Origin: Mycoplasmatota bacterium
Lineage (GTDB): Bacteria > Bacillota_I > Bacilli_A > Izemoplasmatales > Izemoplasmataceae
DNA: 19,946 nucleotides
Assembly: GCA_030636545.1 (NCBI GenBank)
Contig: DAOVWR010000014.1
Span: 1 to 19,946 of the forward strand
Reading direction: 5' to 3'
Part shown: positions 6,354 to 13,230 of the stretch, one piece after another
Layout: every line of letters begins with the position of its first letter
Position numbering within the stretch: position 1 is the stretch's first letter
Translations under genes and position numbers: made by a program
The notes under the pieces: generated by a model
The model's input: the letters and a program-made list of their open reading frames with translations, nothing else
Told to the model about the DNA's origin: nothing
Database searches by the model: none

Positions 6354-9005
6354 ATGGCAGAGAAAAATGAAATATTAGAAAAAACACTATATAAGAAATA
6401 CGGGGCTGTTCAAATAAAGGAAGCCAAAGTAGCTGAAGATAATACAAAACTAGCTAAAGAATTTTCTTCCAATACTTCAGGATTAATAAAAACACTAAAT
6501 AAAGAAATGAAAGTTCACTCTGTTTTAGATATAGAAATTAAGGGAAAATATAATATAAATCTTAAAGATTTAAAAGCTGCATATTCAGCTCATAATAGTG
6601 ACATTAAAAGTAGAGTCCAAACGTTTAATGCAGAACATAAAAAAGAACTTAAAAGCAGTATAGAAAAACATGAATTTGCGAATGATTTATCGAGTAAATT
6701 AGTGGTTCAAATTAACAAGGATTATGATATTTTAGTTGAAGAAGTCAAAGCTCAATATAACTTAGATATCAATACTAGTGAAAAAGAAAAGGAAAGACTT
6801 ATTGCTCAAAGTGAAAAAGATATTGAAGGTCTGCTAACTAGTCTTAATGATATACAAGGTAAATACGAAACTCTTGTTGCTAATCTTAATGAGAAAAGTG
6901 ATGTAAAAGCAAAAAAACTAAATGAGGCAACAACTAAAAAAGCTAGAAAACATAACATTGACATAGAAGAAGAACAATTAAAAACCGATAAAAGTATCGC
7001 TGACTTGAAATCAGAACTTGATGAAATACTTGGAGGTACTGAAGAAATAATTGAGAATACGAAGCATAAATTCCAAAATAAAGAAAGTGCAATTAAATCA
7101 ACTTTAGAATCTCGTGTAGCGAGACATAAGAAGTTCTTAAAGAAAGCAATTGCTCAAGAGGATAATAGGTCAATTAAAGAACATCGCAGAAATATTGCGC
7201 GTTTAGAAAAAGAAACCGATAAGGAATTAAGATTACTGCAAAAAGATTATGAAAATGAATCTGGAGTTCTTAATAAAAAGAAAATAGAATTAAAAACAGC
7301 AAATATAAATAAAATTGCTGCTTTTGAATCTGATTTTATTAAGTTTAAAGAAGAAAAAATATATCAGATTGATTTGCTTAAAATTGGATTAGTTAGTGAT
7401 TTAGAAGAGAATAAACTACATACTAAACAATATTTAGCTGATGAATTAAATAAATATAATGAATATTTCACAGATAACGATTGTGAACAAGCAGAAAACA
7501 TCAATCAAAATGATATTGATTTAGAGAAACAGAATCATCTTCAAGCCAATCTTATAATTACTTTTAATAAAACTAATAATACAAATGAAATTAACCATCA
7601 AGAAGCTTTAGCTGTTAAGGAAAGTGAAGTTAAAGTAACAAAGTTATTACAAGCAGCTGAAGAAGTGTTAGCTAAATTAGCACTAGAGGTTGAATTAGAA
7701 AAACTTGATTCTGAAAAACTAGTTGCTGAAAAAGAACTAGTACAAGATATTAAAATTAATGAAGAAAAAGAACTTATTGAATATTATAGTAATGATTTCA
7801 ATAAACAAACAAGTATCAATACTGAAAACTTAAATCATCATTCCGAAATAGCTAAGTTATTTAATAAAAGAGCTAAGGGCATATCTGAATATGAAGAACT
7901 AGAGTTAAATAATCGATTGGACTTAAAACTTACATTCTTACAAGAATATAAAGTTTTAGTTGAAAAAGATAATGAAAAAATTATGGAGAAAGTTGAACAA
8001 GTATTTGAATCTGAAAAAGAAATGTTTGATTTAGAGATTGACAAACTTGCTAAATCAGGTTTAGATGAATTAGCTGAACTTGAAAATGTAGCTAATGAAG
8101 AAATTAATATAATTACTGAAAAGAGAGATGCTCTTAATCCTCGTGAATACAAAAAGGAAATTAGGGTTCTTAATCTTGAAATATTAGATAAAAAAGAGGA
8201 CCTAGAAGAAGAATTAGAAAAACACAAAGCTATAATTGACTCTAAAGTATTACTATACAAGAATGCCCTAGAACAAGCAGAAGTTCGTAGGTTCTCGGGA
8301 TTAAATGATGCTACATCACTATATAATGATGAGCAAATACGTCTAGATAATGTGATTGAACTAGTACGGAATGAAAAAAATGAAGAATCACTTAATATTA
8401 AGGAACGTTTTTCTTCTACAACTAATGATGCAAATGATTTTTACTCAAAAGCAGAAGAGAGATATAACAGTGTAACTAAAGAGAACACTAATTATAAAAA
8501 TAGTCGTATTGAAAAAGGAGAAAATACGATTAATGATACTAAATCTTTGTTTGAAGAAGAAAAACATGAGCTTGCAAAACGACTAGAACAGCTCTTATCT
8601 GGTTATAAAACACAAAAAAATAGTGAAAATCAAGAAGTAAACGATGAAAAACATAAAGAAGAAAAATTACTAGAAGCTAAGGTTAATGATTATAATAATC
8701 AAGTGAATAGAGAAGTTCAAGTTGCTGAAGGTCTAAATAATGATCAAGGAAATGCTAATAGAACAAATGTTAATAGGATTGAACAGAAGTATAGAAATCA
8801 TTTATCAAGAGTAGCAAATGAACTTAGAGTGAAAATAGAAAACTATCGAGTGAAAACTATTGAAGTAGAAAAAGAAACAAATGAGAAAATTAAGAATTTT
8901 GACTCATCTAAAAAAGTAAGTAAAAAAAATTATGATACAATTTTAGCAAAAGGATTAGCAAACATTAATCAAAAACTTCAACAAGACATAAAGAAAATTT
9001 TATAG
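6354..9005 (+). CDS. Giant coiled-coil protein of unknown function
   Basis: I do not recognise a family. The 883-residue product has no signal peptide, no membrane segment and no nucleotide-binding motif. It is dominated by Lys, Glu, Asn, Leu and Ile in heptad-like patterns throughout, has no tryptophan, a single cysteine (377) and a single proline (596, in LNPREY). Such composition predicts an almost unbroken, very long alpha-helical coiled coil; one continuous helix would be roughly 130 nm long. The proline may mark a hinge. The start is very well supported: AAAGGAGG (6337-6344) nine bases before the ATG. It is a single-gene transcript between its own promoter and the large hairpin at 9041. 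A structural, cytoskeletal or scaffold role is a guess. Low-complexity composition makes spurious hits to myosin or SMC likely. Confidence 0.85.
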   Translation: MAEKNEILEKTLYKKYGAVQIKEAKVAEDNTKLAKEFSSNTSGLIKTLNKEMKVHSVLDIEIKGKYNINLKDLKAAYSAHNSDIKSRVQTFNAEHKKELKSSIEKHEFANDLSSKLVVQINKDYDILVEEVKAQYNLDINTSEKEKERLIAQSEKDIEGLLTSLNDIQGKYETLVANLNEKSDVKAKKLNEATTKKARKHNIDIEEEQLKTDKSIADLKSELDEILGGTEEIIENTKHKFQNKESAIKSTLESRVARHKKFLKKAIAQEDNRSIKEHRRNIARLEKETDKELRLLQKDYENESGVLNKKKIELKTANINKIAAFESDFIKFKEEKIYQIDLLKIGLVSDLEENKLHTKQYLADELNKYNEYFTDNDCEQAENINQNDIDLEKQNHLQANLIITFNKTNNTNEINHQEALAVKESEVKVTKLLQAAEEVLAKLALEVELEKLDSEKLVAEKELVQDIKINEEKELIEYYSNDFNKQTSINTENLNHHSEIAKLFNKRAKGISEYEELELNNRLDLKLTFLQEYKVLVEKDNEKIMEKVEQVFESEKEMFDLEIDKLAKSGLDELAELENVANEEINIITEKRDALNPREYKKEIRVLNLEILDKKEDLEEELEKHKAIIDSKVLLYKNALEQAEVRRFSGLNDATSLYNDEQIRLDNVIELVRNEKNEESLNIKERFSSTTNDANDFYSKAEERYNSVTKENTNYKNSRIEKGENTINDTKSLFEEEKHELAKRLEQLLSGYKTQKNSENQEVNDEKHKEEKLLEAKVNDYNNQVNREVQVAEGLNNDQGNANRTNVNRIEQKYRNHLSRVANELRVKIENYRVKTIEVEKETNEKIKNFDSSKKVSKKNYDTILAKGLANINQKLQQDIKKIL

Positions 9006-9040
9006 ATACTAAAATAAACAAACACCACTATACGAAAGAT

Positions 9041-9097
9041 GTAAGTAAAAAAAGTTAGTAGACACTAAAAAGGTGTTTACTAACTTTTTTTACTTAC
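9041..9097. terminator. Very long terminator hairpin after the coiled-coil gene
   Basis: A 26-bp stem (9041-9066 with 9072-9097) encloses the loop AAAAA. Only two positions are non-Watson-Crick, and both are G-T type. The arms carry a seven-A and a seven-T run inside the stem. The run of T in the right arm would act as the U-tract of a shorter inner hairpin, and the symmetry suggests function on both strands. It lies 36 bases after the coiled-coil stop. Confidence 0.75.
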
Positions 9098-9109
9098 ATA
9101 CTATTTGTG

Positions 9110-9393
9110 ATGGGATATGTGAAATTATTTAAGTATAAGCACATTTTCGATAATTTCTTTGTATTGCTAGAAATTACGACGTTTGTACTAGACTTTAATT
9201 TACTTGTTGATGGAATTATCTATGCTTAATGGGAAAACCTGGAGAAGATACAGCATTTGACCTATTTGGGGAGCATCCTTAGTATATTTTAGATATCTTC
9301 TTGTTTGGAATTCCGATATTCTTTCATTTCTTTTATCTTCCATTCTTTTTTAACAAGATTATTACTAAGAGACAACTCAAAAGAACAAGTTGA
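9110..9393 (+). pseudogene. Decayed integral-membrane protein gene, probably YwaF/TIGR02206-like C-terminal remnant
   Basis: Reading from ATG 9110 gives 39 codons of hydrophobic protein ending at TAA 9227, then continuing in another frame from about 9232 as GKPGEDTAFDLFGEHP, an in-frame TAG at 9280 (one base from the TGG expected for Trp), then YILDIFLFGIPIFFHFFYLP and a basic tail to TGA 9393. The order kP-x-x-lldlG-x-x-P-W-Y-I followed by a hydrophobic YLPFFF segment recalls the YwaF family of small integral membrane proteins. That assignment is from memory. One frameshift and one nonsense change separate the pieces, and the N-terminal two thirds is missing. With the flanking terminators this accounts for most of the 9006-9490 gap. 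Confidence 0.5.
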
Positions 9394-9412
9394 AACTTGT
9401 TCTCTTCTTTTT
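9382..9412 (+). terminator. Terminator at the end of the decayed gene
   Basis: AGAACAAGT (9382-9390), loop TGAA and ACTTGTTCT (9395-9403) form a perfect 9-bp stem followed by CTTCTTTTT. The stop of the remnant reading frame falls in the loop, as expected for the original terminator of that gene. Confidence 0.75.
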
Positions 9413-9420
9413 AATATAGT

Positions 9421-9449
9421 TTGAAATTAATACTATTTTTAGGTAAAAT
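9421..9449 (+). promoter_or_regulatory. Promoter of the ABC exporter operon
   Basis: TTGAAA (9421-9426) and TAAAAT (9444-9449) are separated by 17 bp. It lies about 40 bases before the ATPase start and just after the preceding terminator. Confidence 0.6.
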
Positions 9450-9490
9450 TGATAATGTAGGGCGTTATTCTAAAACATGAGGTGATAAAA

Positions 9491-10399
9491 TTGATAGCAA
9501 TTAACGTTAAGAACTTAGTAAAAAATTATGGGGAGATAGAAGCAGTAAAGAATATTAGTTTTACAGTTGAGAAAGATTCTTTCTTTGCTTTTCTAGGTCC
9601 TAATGGAGCAGGGAAGAGTACTACAATAAATATTATTTCTACTTTGCTTGATAAGAACAGTGGTATTGTGACTGTTTTAGAAAATGAGATTGGAAAAGCT
9701 GATTCAGAAATTCGAAGTAAAATTGGGGTTGTTTTTCAAAACTCAATGTTAGATGATTTATTGACAGTAAAAGAAAATCTGATTGTTAGGGCTTCTTTCT
9801 ATAAATTAGATAAAGAGGATTTATTTAAAAGAATAGATGAGATAAATGATTTTCTTGAAGTTAAATCATTTATTGATCAAAGATACGGAGAACTAAGTGG
9901 TGGACAAAGAAGAAAAGCCGATATTGTTAGGGCGTTAATTAACTGGCCAGAAATATTAATATTAGATGAGCCAACGACGGGACTAGATCCTAAGAGTAGG
10001 AAAGATATTTGGAAACTTATTGATAAACTTAGGACAGAGAAAGAAATCACTATCTTTTTAACAACTCATTATATGGAAGAAGTATTAGATGCTAATAAAG
10101 TTGTTATAATTGATGAAGGTGTAATTGTAGCTGAGGGGTCTAGTGAGGAATTAAGATTAAAATATTCTAATGATCGAGTTAAGATTATTCCTAAAAACAA
10201 TCTTGAGAAGATTCTTAAAGAAGACAAAATTGAGTATTATACAGTTAATAATACAATTAATATTATTCTAGATAGCTGTTTTGAAGGACTTGATTTGGTT
10301 GAAAAATATCGAGACCATATTAGTGAATTTGAAATTTTACGTGGAGATATGGATGACGTTTTCTTAAATATTACTGGTAGAAAGTTGGTGAGCGAGTAA
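9491..10399 (+). CDS. ABC transporter ATP-binding protein, DrrA-like exporter subfamily
   Basis: Cytoplasmic ATPase of a probable exporter. From TTG 9491: Walker A GPNGAGKST (36-44), Q-loop Gln83, signature LSGGQ (135-139), Walker B ILILDE (155-160) and H-loop His193. The sequence LSGGQRRKADIVRALI and the C-terminal domain of about 90 residues after the ATPase core are typical of daunorubicin-resistance-type (DrrA/CcmA) proteins. The start is chosen as TTG because AGGTGAT (9480-9486) lies four bases upstream; GTG 9482 is in frame but sits inside that ribosome binding site. The stop overlaps the permease start (TAATG). Two-gene exporters of this kind move drugs, lipids or peptides; the substrate is unknown. 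Confidence 0.9.
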   Translation: MIAINVKNLVKNYGEIEAVKNISFTVEKDSFFAFLGPNGAGKSTTINIISTLLDKNSGIVTVLENEIGKADSEIRSKIGVVFQNSMLDDLLTVKENLIVRASFYKLDKEDLFKRIDEINDFLEVKSFIDQRYGELSGGQRRKADIVRALINWPEILILDEPTTGLDPKSRKDIWKLIDKLRTEKEITIFLTTHYMEEVLDANKVVIIDEGVIVAEGSSEELRLKYSNDRVKIIPKNNLEKILKEDKIEYYTVNNTINIILDSCFEGLDLVEKYRDHISEFEILRGDMDDVFLNITGRKLVSE

Positions 10400-11274
10400 T
10401 GAATGTTTTATATCAACTTGTTATTAGAAATCTAAGATTATATTTAAGAGATAAAGCAGCAGTATTTTTTAGTTTTCTATCAGTAATACTTATTATATTA
10501 TTATATGTTTTATTTTTAGGGGTAATGCAAATAGATAATCTTGCTAATAGTTTTGGTGATATAGCTGGAATTGATTGGTTAGTTAGTTCCTGGATTATGG
10601 CTGGATTACTAACTGTATCATCAGTTACTGTGCCATTAACAGCAATAGGTCGATTGATTCAAGATAGAGAAAGTGGAATGATAATGGACTTTTATACTTC
10701 ACCAATTAATCGGAGATTACTGGCATTAAGCTATTTAATTAGTTCTTGGATTATTGGGCTTATTATGGTCTCTTTTAATTTTATAATTGGACAAATATAT
10801 GTTGTGATTAATGGAGGAGAATTATTAGGATTTACTGCAACACTCCAAATTCTTGGAGTTGTACTACTAAGTATAATTACATTCTCTAGTTTCTTTTTCT
10901 ATATTGCTTTATTCATGAAAACAAGAAATGCTTTTGGAATACTTAGTACTTTAGTAGGGACATTAGTAGGATTCTTTGGAGGAATTTATATTCCAATTGG
11001 TGTTTTAGGTAAAAATATTCAATCAGTAATGAATGTCTTACCAACAGCTCATAGCGTGACTATTATGAGAAATGTTTATATGAAAGAAGCAATTGATCTA
11101 GTGTTTACTGGAGCACCACAAGAGGCTTTTGATACTTACTCATATATATATGGTCTAGAGGTTCATATTGGAAGTTTTGAAATGGGAAATATTCACCTTA
11201 TATTAGCAATGGGTGCATTTGCACTTGTCTTTTATATTTTAAGTGTCTTAAAACTATCTAATTCAAAATTGTAG
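10399..11274 (+). CDS. ABC-2 type transporter permease
   Basis: Membrane partner of the preceding ATPase. The 291-residue protein has a cytoplasmic N-terminal helix rich in Arg and Lys, then about six hydrophobic segments (roughly residues 21-41, 60-85, 108-131, 145-170, 178-200 and 265-283). The GRLIQDRESGMIMDFYTSP stretch in the first cytoplasmic loop is typical of ABC-2 permeases. The 65-residue region before the last segment is probably extracytoplasmic. Its ATG shares one base with the ATPase stop, so the two are translationally coupled. Substrate unknown. Confidence 0.9.
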   Translation: MNVLYQLVIRNLRLYLRDKAAVFFSFLSVILIILLYVLFLGVMQIDNLANSFGDIAGIDWLVSSWIMAGLLTVSSVTVPLTAIGRLIQDRESGMIMDFYTSPINRRLLALSYLISSWIIGLIMVSFNFIIGQIYVVINGGELLGFTATLQILGVVLLSIITFSSFFFYIALFMKTRNAFGILSTLVGTLVGFFGGIYIPIGVLGKNIQSVMNVLPTAHSVTIMRNVYMKEAIDLVFTGAPQEAFDTYSYIYGLEVHIGSFEMGNIHLILAMGAFALVFYILSVLKLSNSKL

Positions 11275-11331
11275 TAATTCATAATTTATACATAACTATG
11301 TAATATAATAGATAATATAAAGGAGGTTTTT

Positions 11332-11610
11332 ATGAGTATATTTAAAAAAAGAAAAAAAGAAGTTATAGATGAAAGAACAGATTTAGAAAAATCATTTGAA
11401 GAAACTGGACAAAAAGTCGGAAAAGAAACTGGTGAATTTGTTCAAAAGAGTATTGATAAAATCAACGAGTTAAAAGAGAAATATGATGCAGACGATAAAA
11501 TTGATAAAATAAAAGATTTTGCTGAAAAGGCCGAACAAAGAGTTGAAGAGTTGGTTGAAAAAGCAACGAAAAAAGGAAAAGATGTAGTAGAAAAGGTTAA
11601 AAAGAAGTAA
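11332..11610 (+). CDS. Small charged helical protein of unknown function
   Basis: A 92-residue, Lys/Glu-rich protein without proline, cysteine or tryptophan. It starts with a basic cluster (KKRKKE) and then has amphipathic repeats such as QKVGKETGEFVQKS and DKIKDFAEKAEQRVEELVEK. It has no membrane segment or signal peptide. It resembles YtxH-like or LEA-like stress proteins in composition only, so no function is assigned. The gene is well supported: TATAAT at 11304-11309, AAGGAGG at 11320-11326 just before the ATG, and a strong terminator seven bases after the stop. It is a separate transcript from the ABC exporter. An amphipathic membrane-surface role is possible. Confidence 0.8.
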   Translation: MSIFKKRKKEVIDERTDLEKSFEETGQKVGKETGEFVQKSIDKINELKEKYDADDKIDKIKDFAEKAEQRVEELVEKATKKGKDVVEKVKKK

Positions 11611-11616
11611 ATATGC

Positions 11617-11646
11617 AAGGGGCTAGTTAAATAGCCCCTTTTCTTA
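11617..11646 (+). terminator. Rho-independent terminator of the small helical protein gene
   Basis: AAGGGGCTA (11617-11625), a six-base loop and TAGCCCCTT (11632-11640) form a GC-rich stem followed by TTCTT. The T-tract overlaps the left arm of the inverted repeat at 11639-11683. Confidence 0.92.
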
Positions 11647-11683
11647 TATAATAGAAATAGGTGAGATTTATTATATAAGAAAA
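11639..11683. repeat. Perfect 15-bp inverted repeat with TATAAT in both arms
   Basis: TTTTCTTATATAATA (11639-11653) is the exact reverse complement of 11669-11683, with a 15-base spacer. The left arm reads TATAAT on the plus strand and the right arm reads it on the minus strand. It lies between a terminator and the promoter of the reductase gene and is not explained by either. Confidence 0.6.
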
Positions 11684-11699
11684 AAGAAATATATATTAA

Positions 11700-11729
11700 T
11701 TGTTAAGATTCTTTAATAACTAATATAAT
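11700..11729 (+). promoter_or_regulatory. Promoter of the flavin reductase gene
   Basis: TTGTTA (11700-11705) and TATAAT (11724-11729) are separated by 18 bp, about 18 bases before the start codon. The leader is short. Confidence 0.55.
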
Positions 11730-11747
11730 TAAAAAGAGGTGAACGAA

Positions 11748-12422
11748 TTGGCTGAAGAGATAAAGAAGTTTGTAATTGAATTAAAAGCAGTATCAGTGAT
11801 TGAAGATTATTATATCTTTGATTTTTTAGTACCTTCAGGTATTAAATTTGTTGAAGGGCAGTATGGTGTCTTTATGCATATTGATAAGGAAATCGAAGGA
11901 AGAAAAGTAAGAGCATTTAGTATAGCTTCAAGTGTTAATGAAGATAGCTTTAAAGTAGGTATTAAAATACCTGAAAATCCAAGTGACTTTAAAGTAAAGA
12001 TGAGAGATTTAGAAATTGGTGAAACAATGATGTTTAACGGTCCAATGGGAAAATTTACTTTTGAAGAAGGCTATGATAGTGTCTTTGTTGGTGGAGGAAT
12101 TGGAATAACGCCAATAAGAGGACTACTAAAACAAATTGAAGAATTAAGAATACATAAGGATTCAGTATTAATATATTCAGAAGCAAGAGGTATTTATCCT
12201 TTTAGAGAAGAATTCAATGAAATGGATTTTATAGAAAAACATTATAAGAACACTATAAAAAACACACAAGAGGCAATTGATAATGCATCCTTAAAATACC
12301 AAAATAAAGCATTCTATTATATTTCTGGAAGTCCAGGATTTATTAATGGAATTAAAGAACAACTTCTTAATAACGGAATCGAACTAACTAATATTAAATT
12401 TGATCGTTTCACAGGATATTAA
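11748..12422 (+). CDS. FNR-type FAD/NAD(P)-binding oxidoreductase
   Basis: A soluble 224-residue electron-transfer flavoprotein module. RAFSIASS (55-62) is the FAD-binding RxYS/T motif; NGPMGKF (87-93) follows at the end of the FAD barrel; GGGIGITPIR (115-124) is the NAD(P)-binding glycine motif; YYISGSPGFI (190-199) is the nucleotide-domain Gly-x-Pro; and the C-terminus ends FDRFTGY, an aromatic ending seen in this family. There is no ferredoxin domain or haem domain, so the electron partner is unknown. The start is taken as TTG 11748, five bases after AGGTGA (11737-11742); GTG 11739 is in frame but lies in that site. It is likely a single-gene transcript ending at the inverted repeat 12438-12475. 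Confidence 0.87.
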   Translation: MAEEIKKFVIELKAVSVIEDYYIFDFLVPSGIKFVEGQYGVFMHIDKEIEGRKVRAFSIASSVNEDSFKVGIKIPENPSDFKVKMRDLEIGETMMFNGPMGKFTFEEGYDSVFVGGGIGITPIRGLLKQIEELRIHKDSVLIYSEARGIYPFREEFNEMDFIEKHYKNTIKNTQEAIDNASLKYQNKAFYYISGSPGFINGIKEQLLNNGIELTNIKFDRFTGY

Positions 12423-12437
12423 TAGAGAAACAAATAT

Positions 12438-12475
12438 AACAAATAGTGAATGATATTTCTCATTCACTATTTGTT
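12438..12475. terminator. Perfect 16-bp hairpin after the reductase gene
   Basis: AACAAATAGTGAATGA (12438-12453) pairs exactly with TCATTCACTATTTGTT (12460-12475) around a six-base loop. The T-tract is short. The right arm covers the -35 region of the next promoter, so it may serve as both terminator and operator. Confidence 0.65.
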
Positions 12476-12477
12476 TG

Positions 12478-12486
12478 TGCTATAAT
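12478..12486 (+). promoter_or_regulatory. Extended -10 promoter of the cobalamin adenosyltransferase gene
   Basis: TGCTATAAT (12478-12486) is a perfect extended -10. There is no good -35, as expected for this class. The leader to ATG 12527 is about 35 bases, which is too short for a cobalamin riboswitch. Confidence 0.65.
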
Positions 12487-12526
12487 AGTATTGGATTCAA
12501 ATTGAGAATTGAGAGTAGGTGTATCT

Positions 12527-13060
12527 ATGAGGAAAATCGATGATTATAAATTTATCTCAACAGCTAAAGGTGATAAAGGAACTTCAAAAAACTATTCAAA
12601 TAAAATGTTTTCTAAAAGTGATATTTTATTTGAAGCTTTAGGTAACATCGATGAGTTAAGTAGTGTTCTTGGGGTTGTTTATCATTATACAAATCAACAA
12701 CAAGAGATTAAAGATATTCAAAAAACTCTTCAACACATTAGTTCTTTGGTAGCTACAACAGATGAATGGATTAGAAAAGACAAATTAATCCAAATTGATG
12801 AATCAGATATTTCTAAAATTGAATTACTCGAACAGACTCTTTTAGAAAAAAGTAATATTGAACCTAGATTTGTTTTGCCAGGTAGTGATACATCAAAAGT
12901 TGGAGCATTTTATGATTTAGCAAGAAGTGTCGCCAGAAGAGCCGAACGTAGCCTTGTAAGATTTATTGAACAAAATGATAGAAGTGATTTAGACTATTGT
13001 ATTAAGTATGTGAATAGACTTAGTGATTTACTGTTTATTTACGCAAGATCATTATCTTAG
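12527..13060 (+). CDS. Cob(I)alamin adenosyltransferase, PduO type
   Basis: Transfers the adenosyl group of ATP to cob(I)alamin, making the B12 coenzyme. Residues 15-20 GDKGTS match the ATP-binding TxxGDxGxT motif in altered form (STAKGDKGTS, so Thr/Lys positions are shifted). GNIDELSSVLG (39-49), RFVLPGSD (114-121), ARSVARRAER (132-141) and VNRLSDLLF (162-170) are the conserved helices of the PduO fold, including the Arg and Glu of RRAER. ATG 12527 is chosen because AGGTG (12517-12521) lies five bases upstream; a TTG at 12509 would add six residues without a good binding site. Length of 177 residues is normal. No B12-dependent enzyme is encoded nearby. Confidence 0.9.
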   Translation: MRKIDDYKFISTAKGDKGTSKNYSNKMFSKSDILFEALGNIDELSSVLGVVYHYTNQQQEIKDIQKTLQHISSLVATTDEWIRKDKLIQIDESDISKIELLEQTLLEKSNIEPRFVLPGSDTSKVGAFYDLARSVARRAERSLVRFIEQNDRSDLDYCIKYVNRLSDLLFIYARSLS

Positions 13061-13088
13061 AATAGCAATTTACTTTGCTATTTTTTTT
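13061..13088 (+). terminator. Rho-independent terminator of the adenosyltransferase gene
   Basis: AATAGCAA (13061-13068) pairs with TTGCTATT (13075-13082), with a six-base loop and T residues up to 13088. It begins right after the stop codon. Confidence 0.92.
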
Positions 13089-13230
13089 GTAAAAAAATGA
13101 AAAAAACTAACAACATATAAAATTATTGTAATTAATACTTAATTTGACAAAGTTTATATGGAAAAACCAAGTGTTTTGTAGTAGAATTAGTATAAGAGTT
13201 TACACAATACAAAAAAATAGGAGGAAAAAA

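Noticed and set aside
7838..8260. 140-residue Ser-rich open frame on the minus strand inside the coiled-coil gene
   Set aside because: It is a mirror of the Glu/Lys-rich coding strand, with no binding site or family resemblance.
12487..12526. Cobalamin riboswitch before the adenosyltransferase
   Set aside because: The leader after the extended -10 is only about 35 bases and has no B12-box-like sequence.
13144..13149. TTGACA as the -35 box of phnD
   Set aside because: No acceptable -10 lies 16-19 bp downstream; the nearest candidates (TAGAAT 13182, TATAAG 13191) are too far.
13144..13230. Upstream extension of phnD, with a 29-residue N-terminus before the lipoprotein signal
   Set aside because: AGGAGG at 13219-13224 and a perfect lipoprotein signal both point to ATG 13231; the extension would bury the signal peptide and lacks a binding site.
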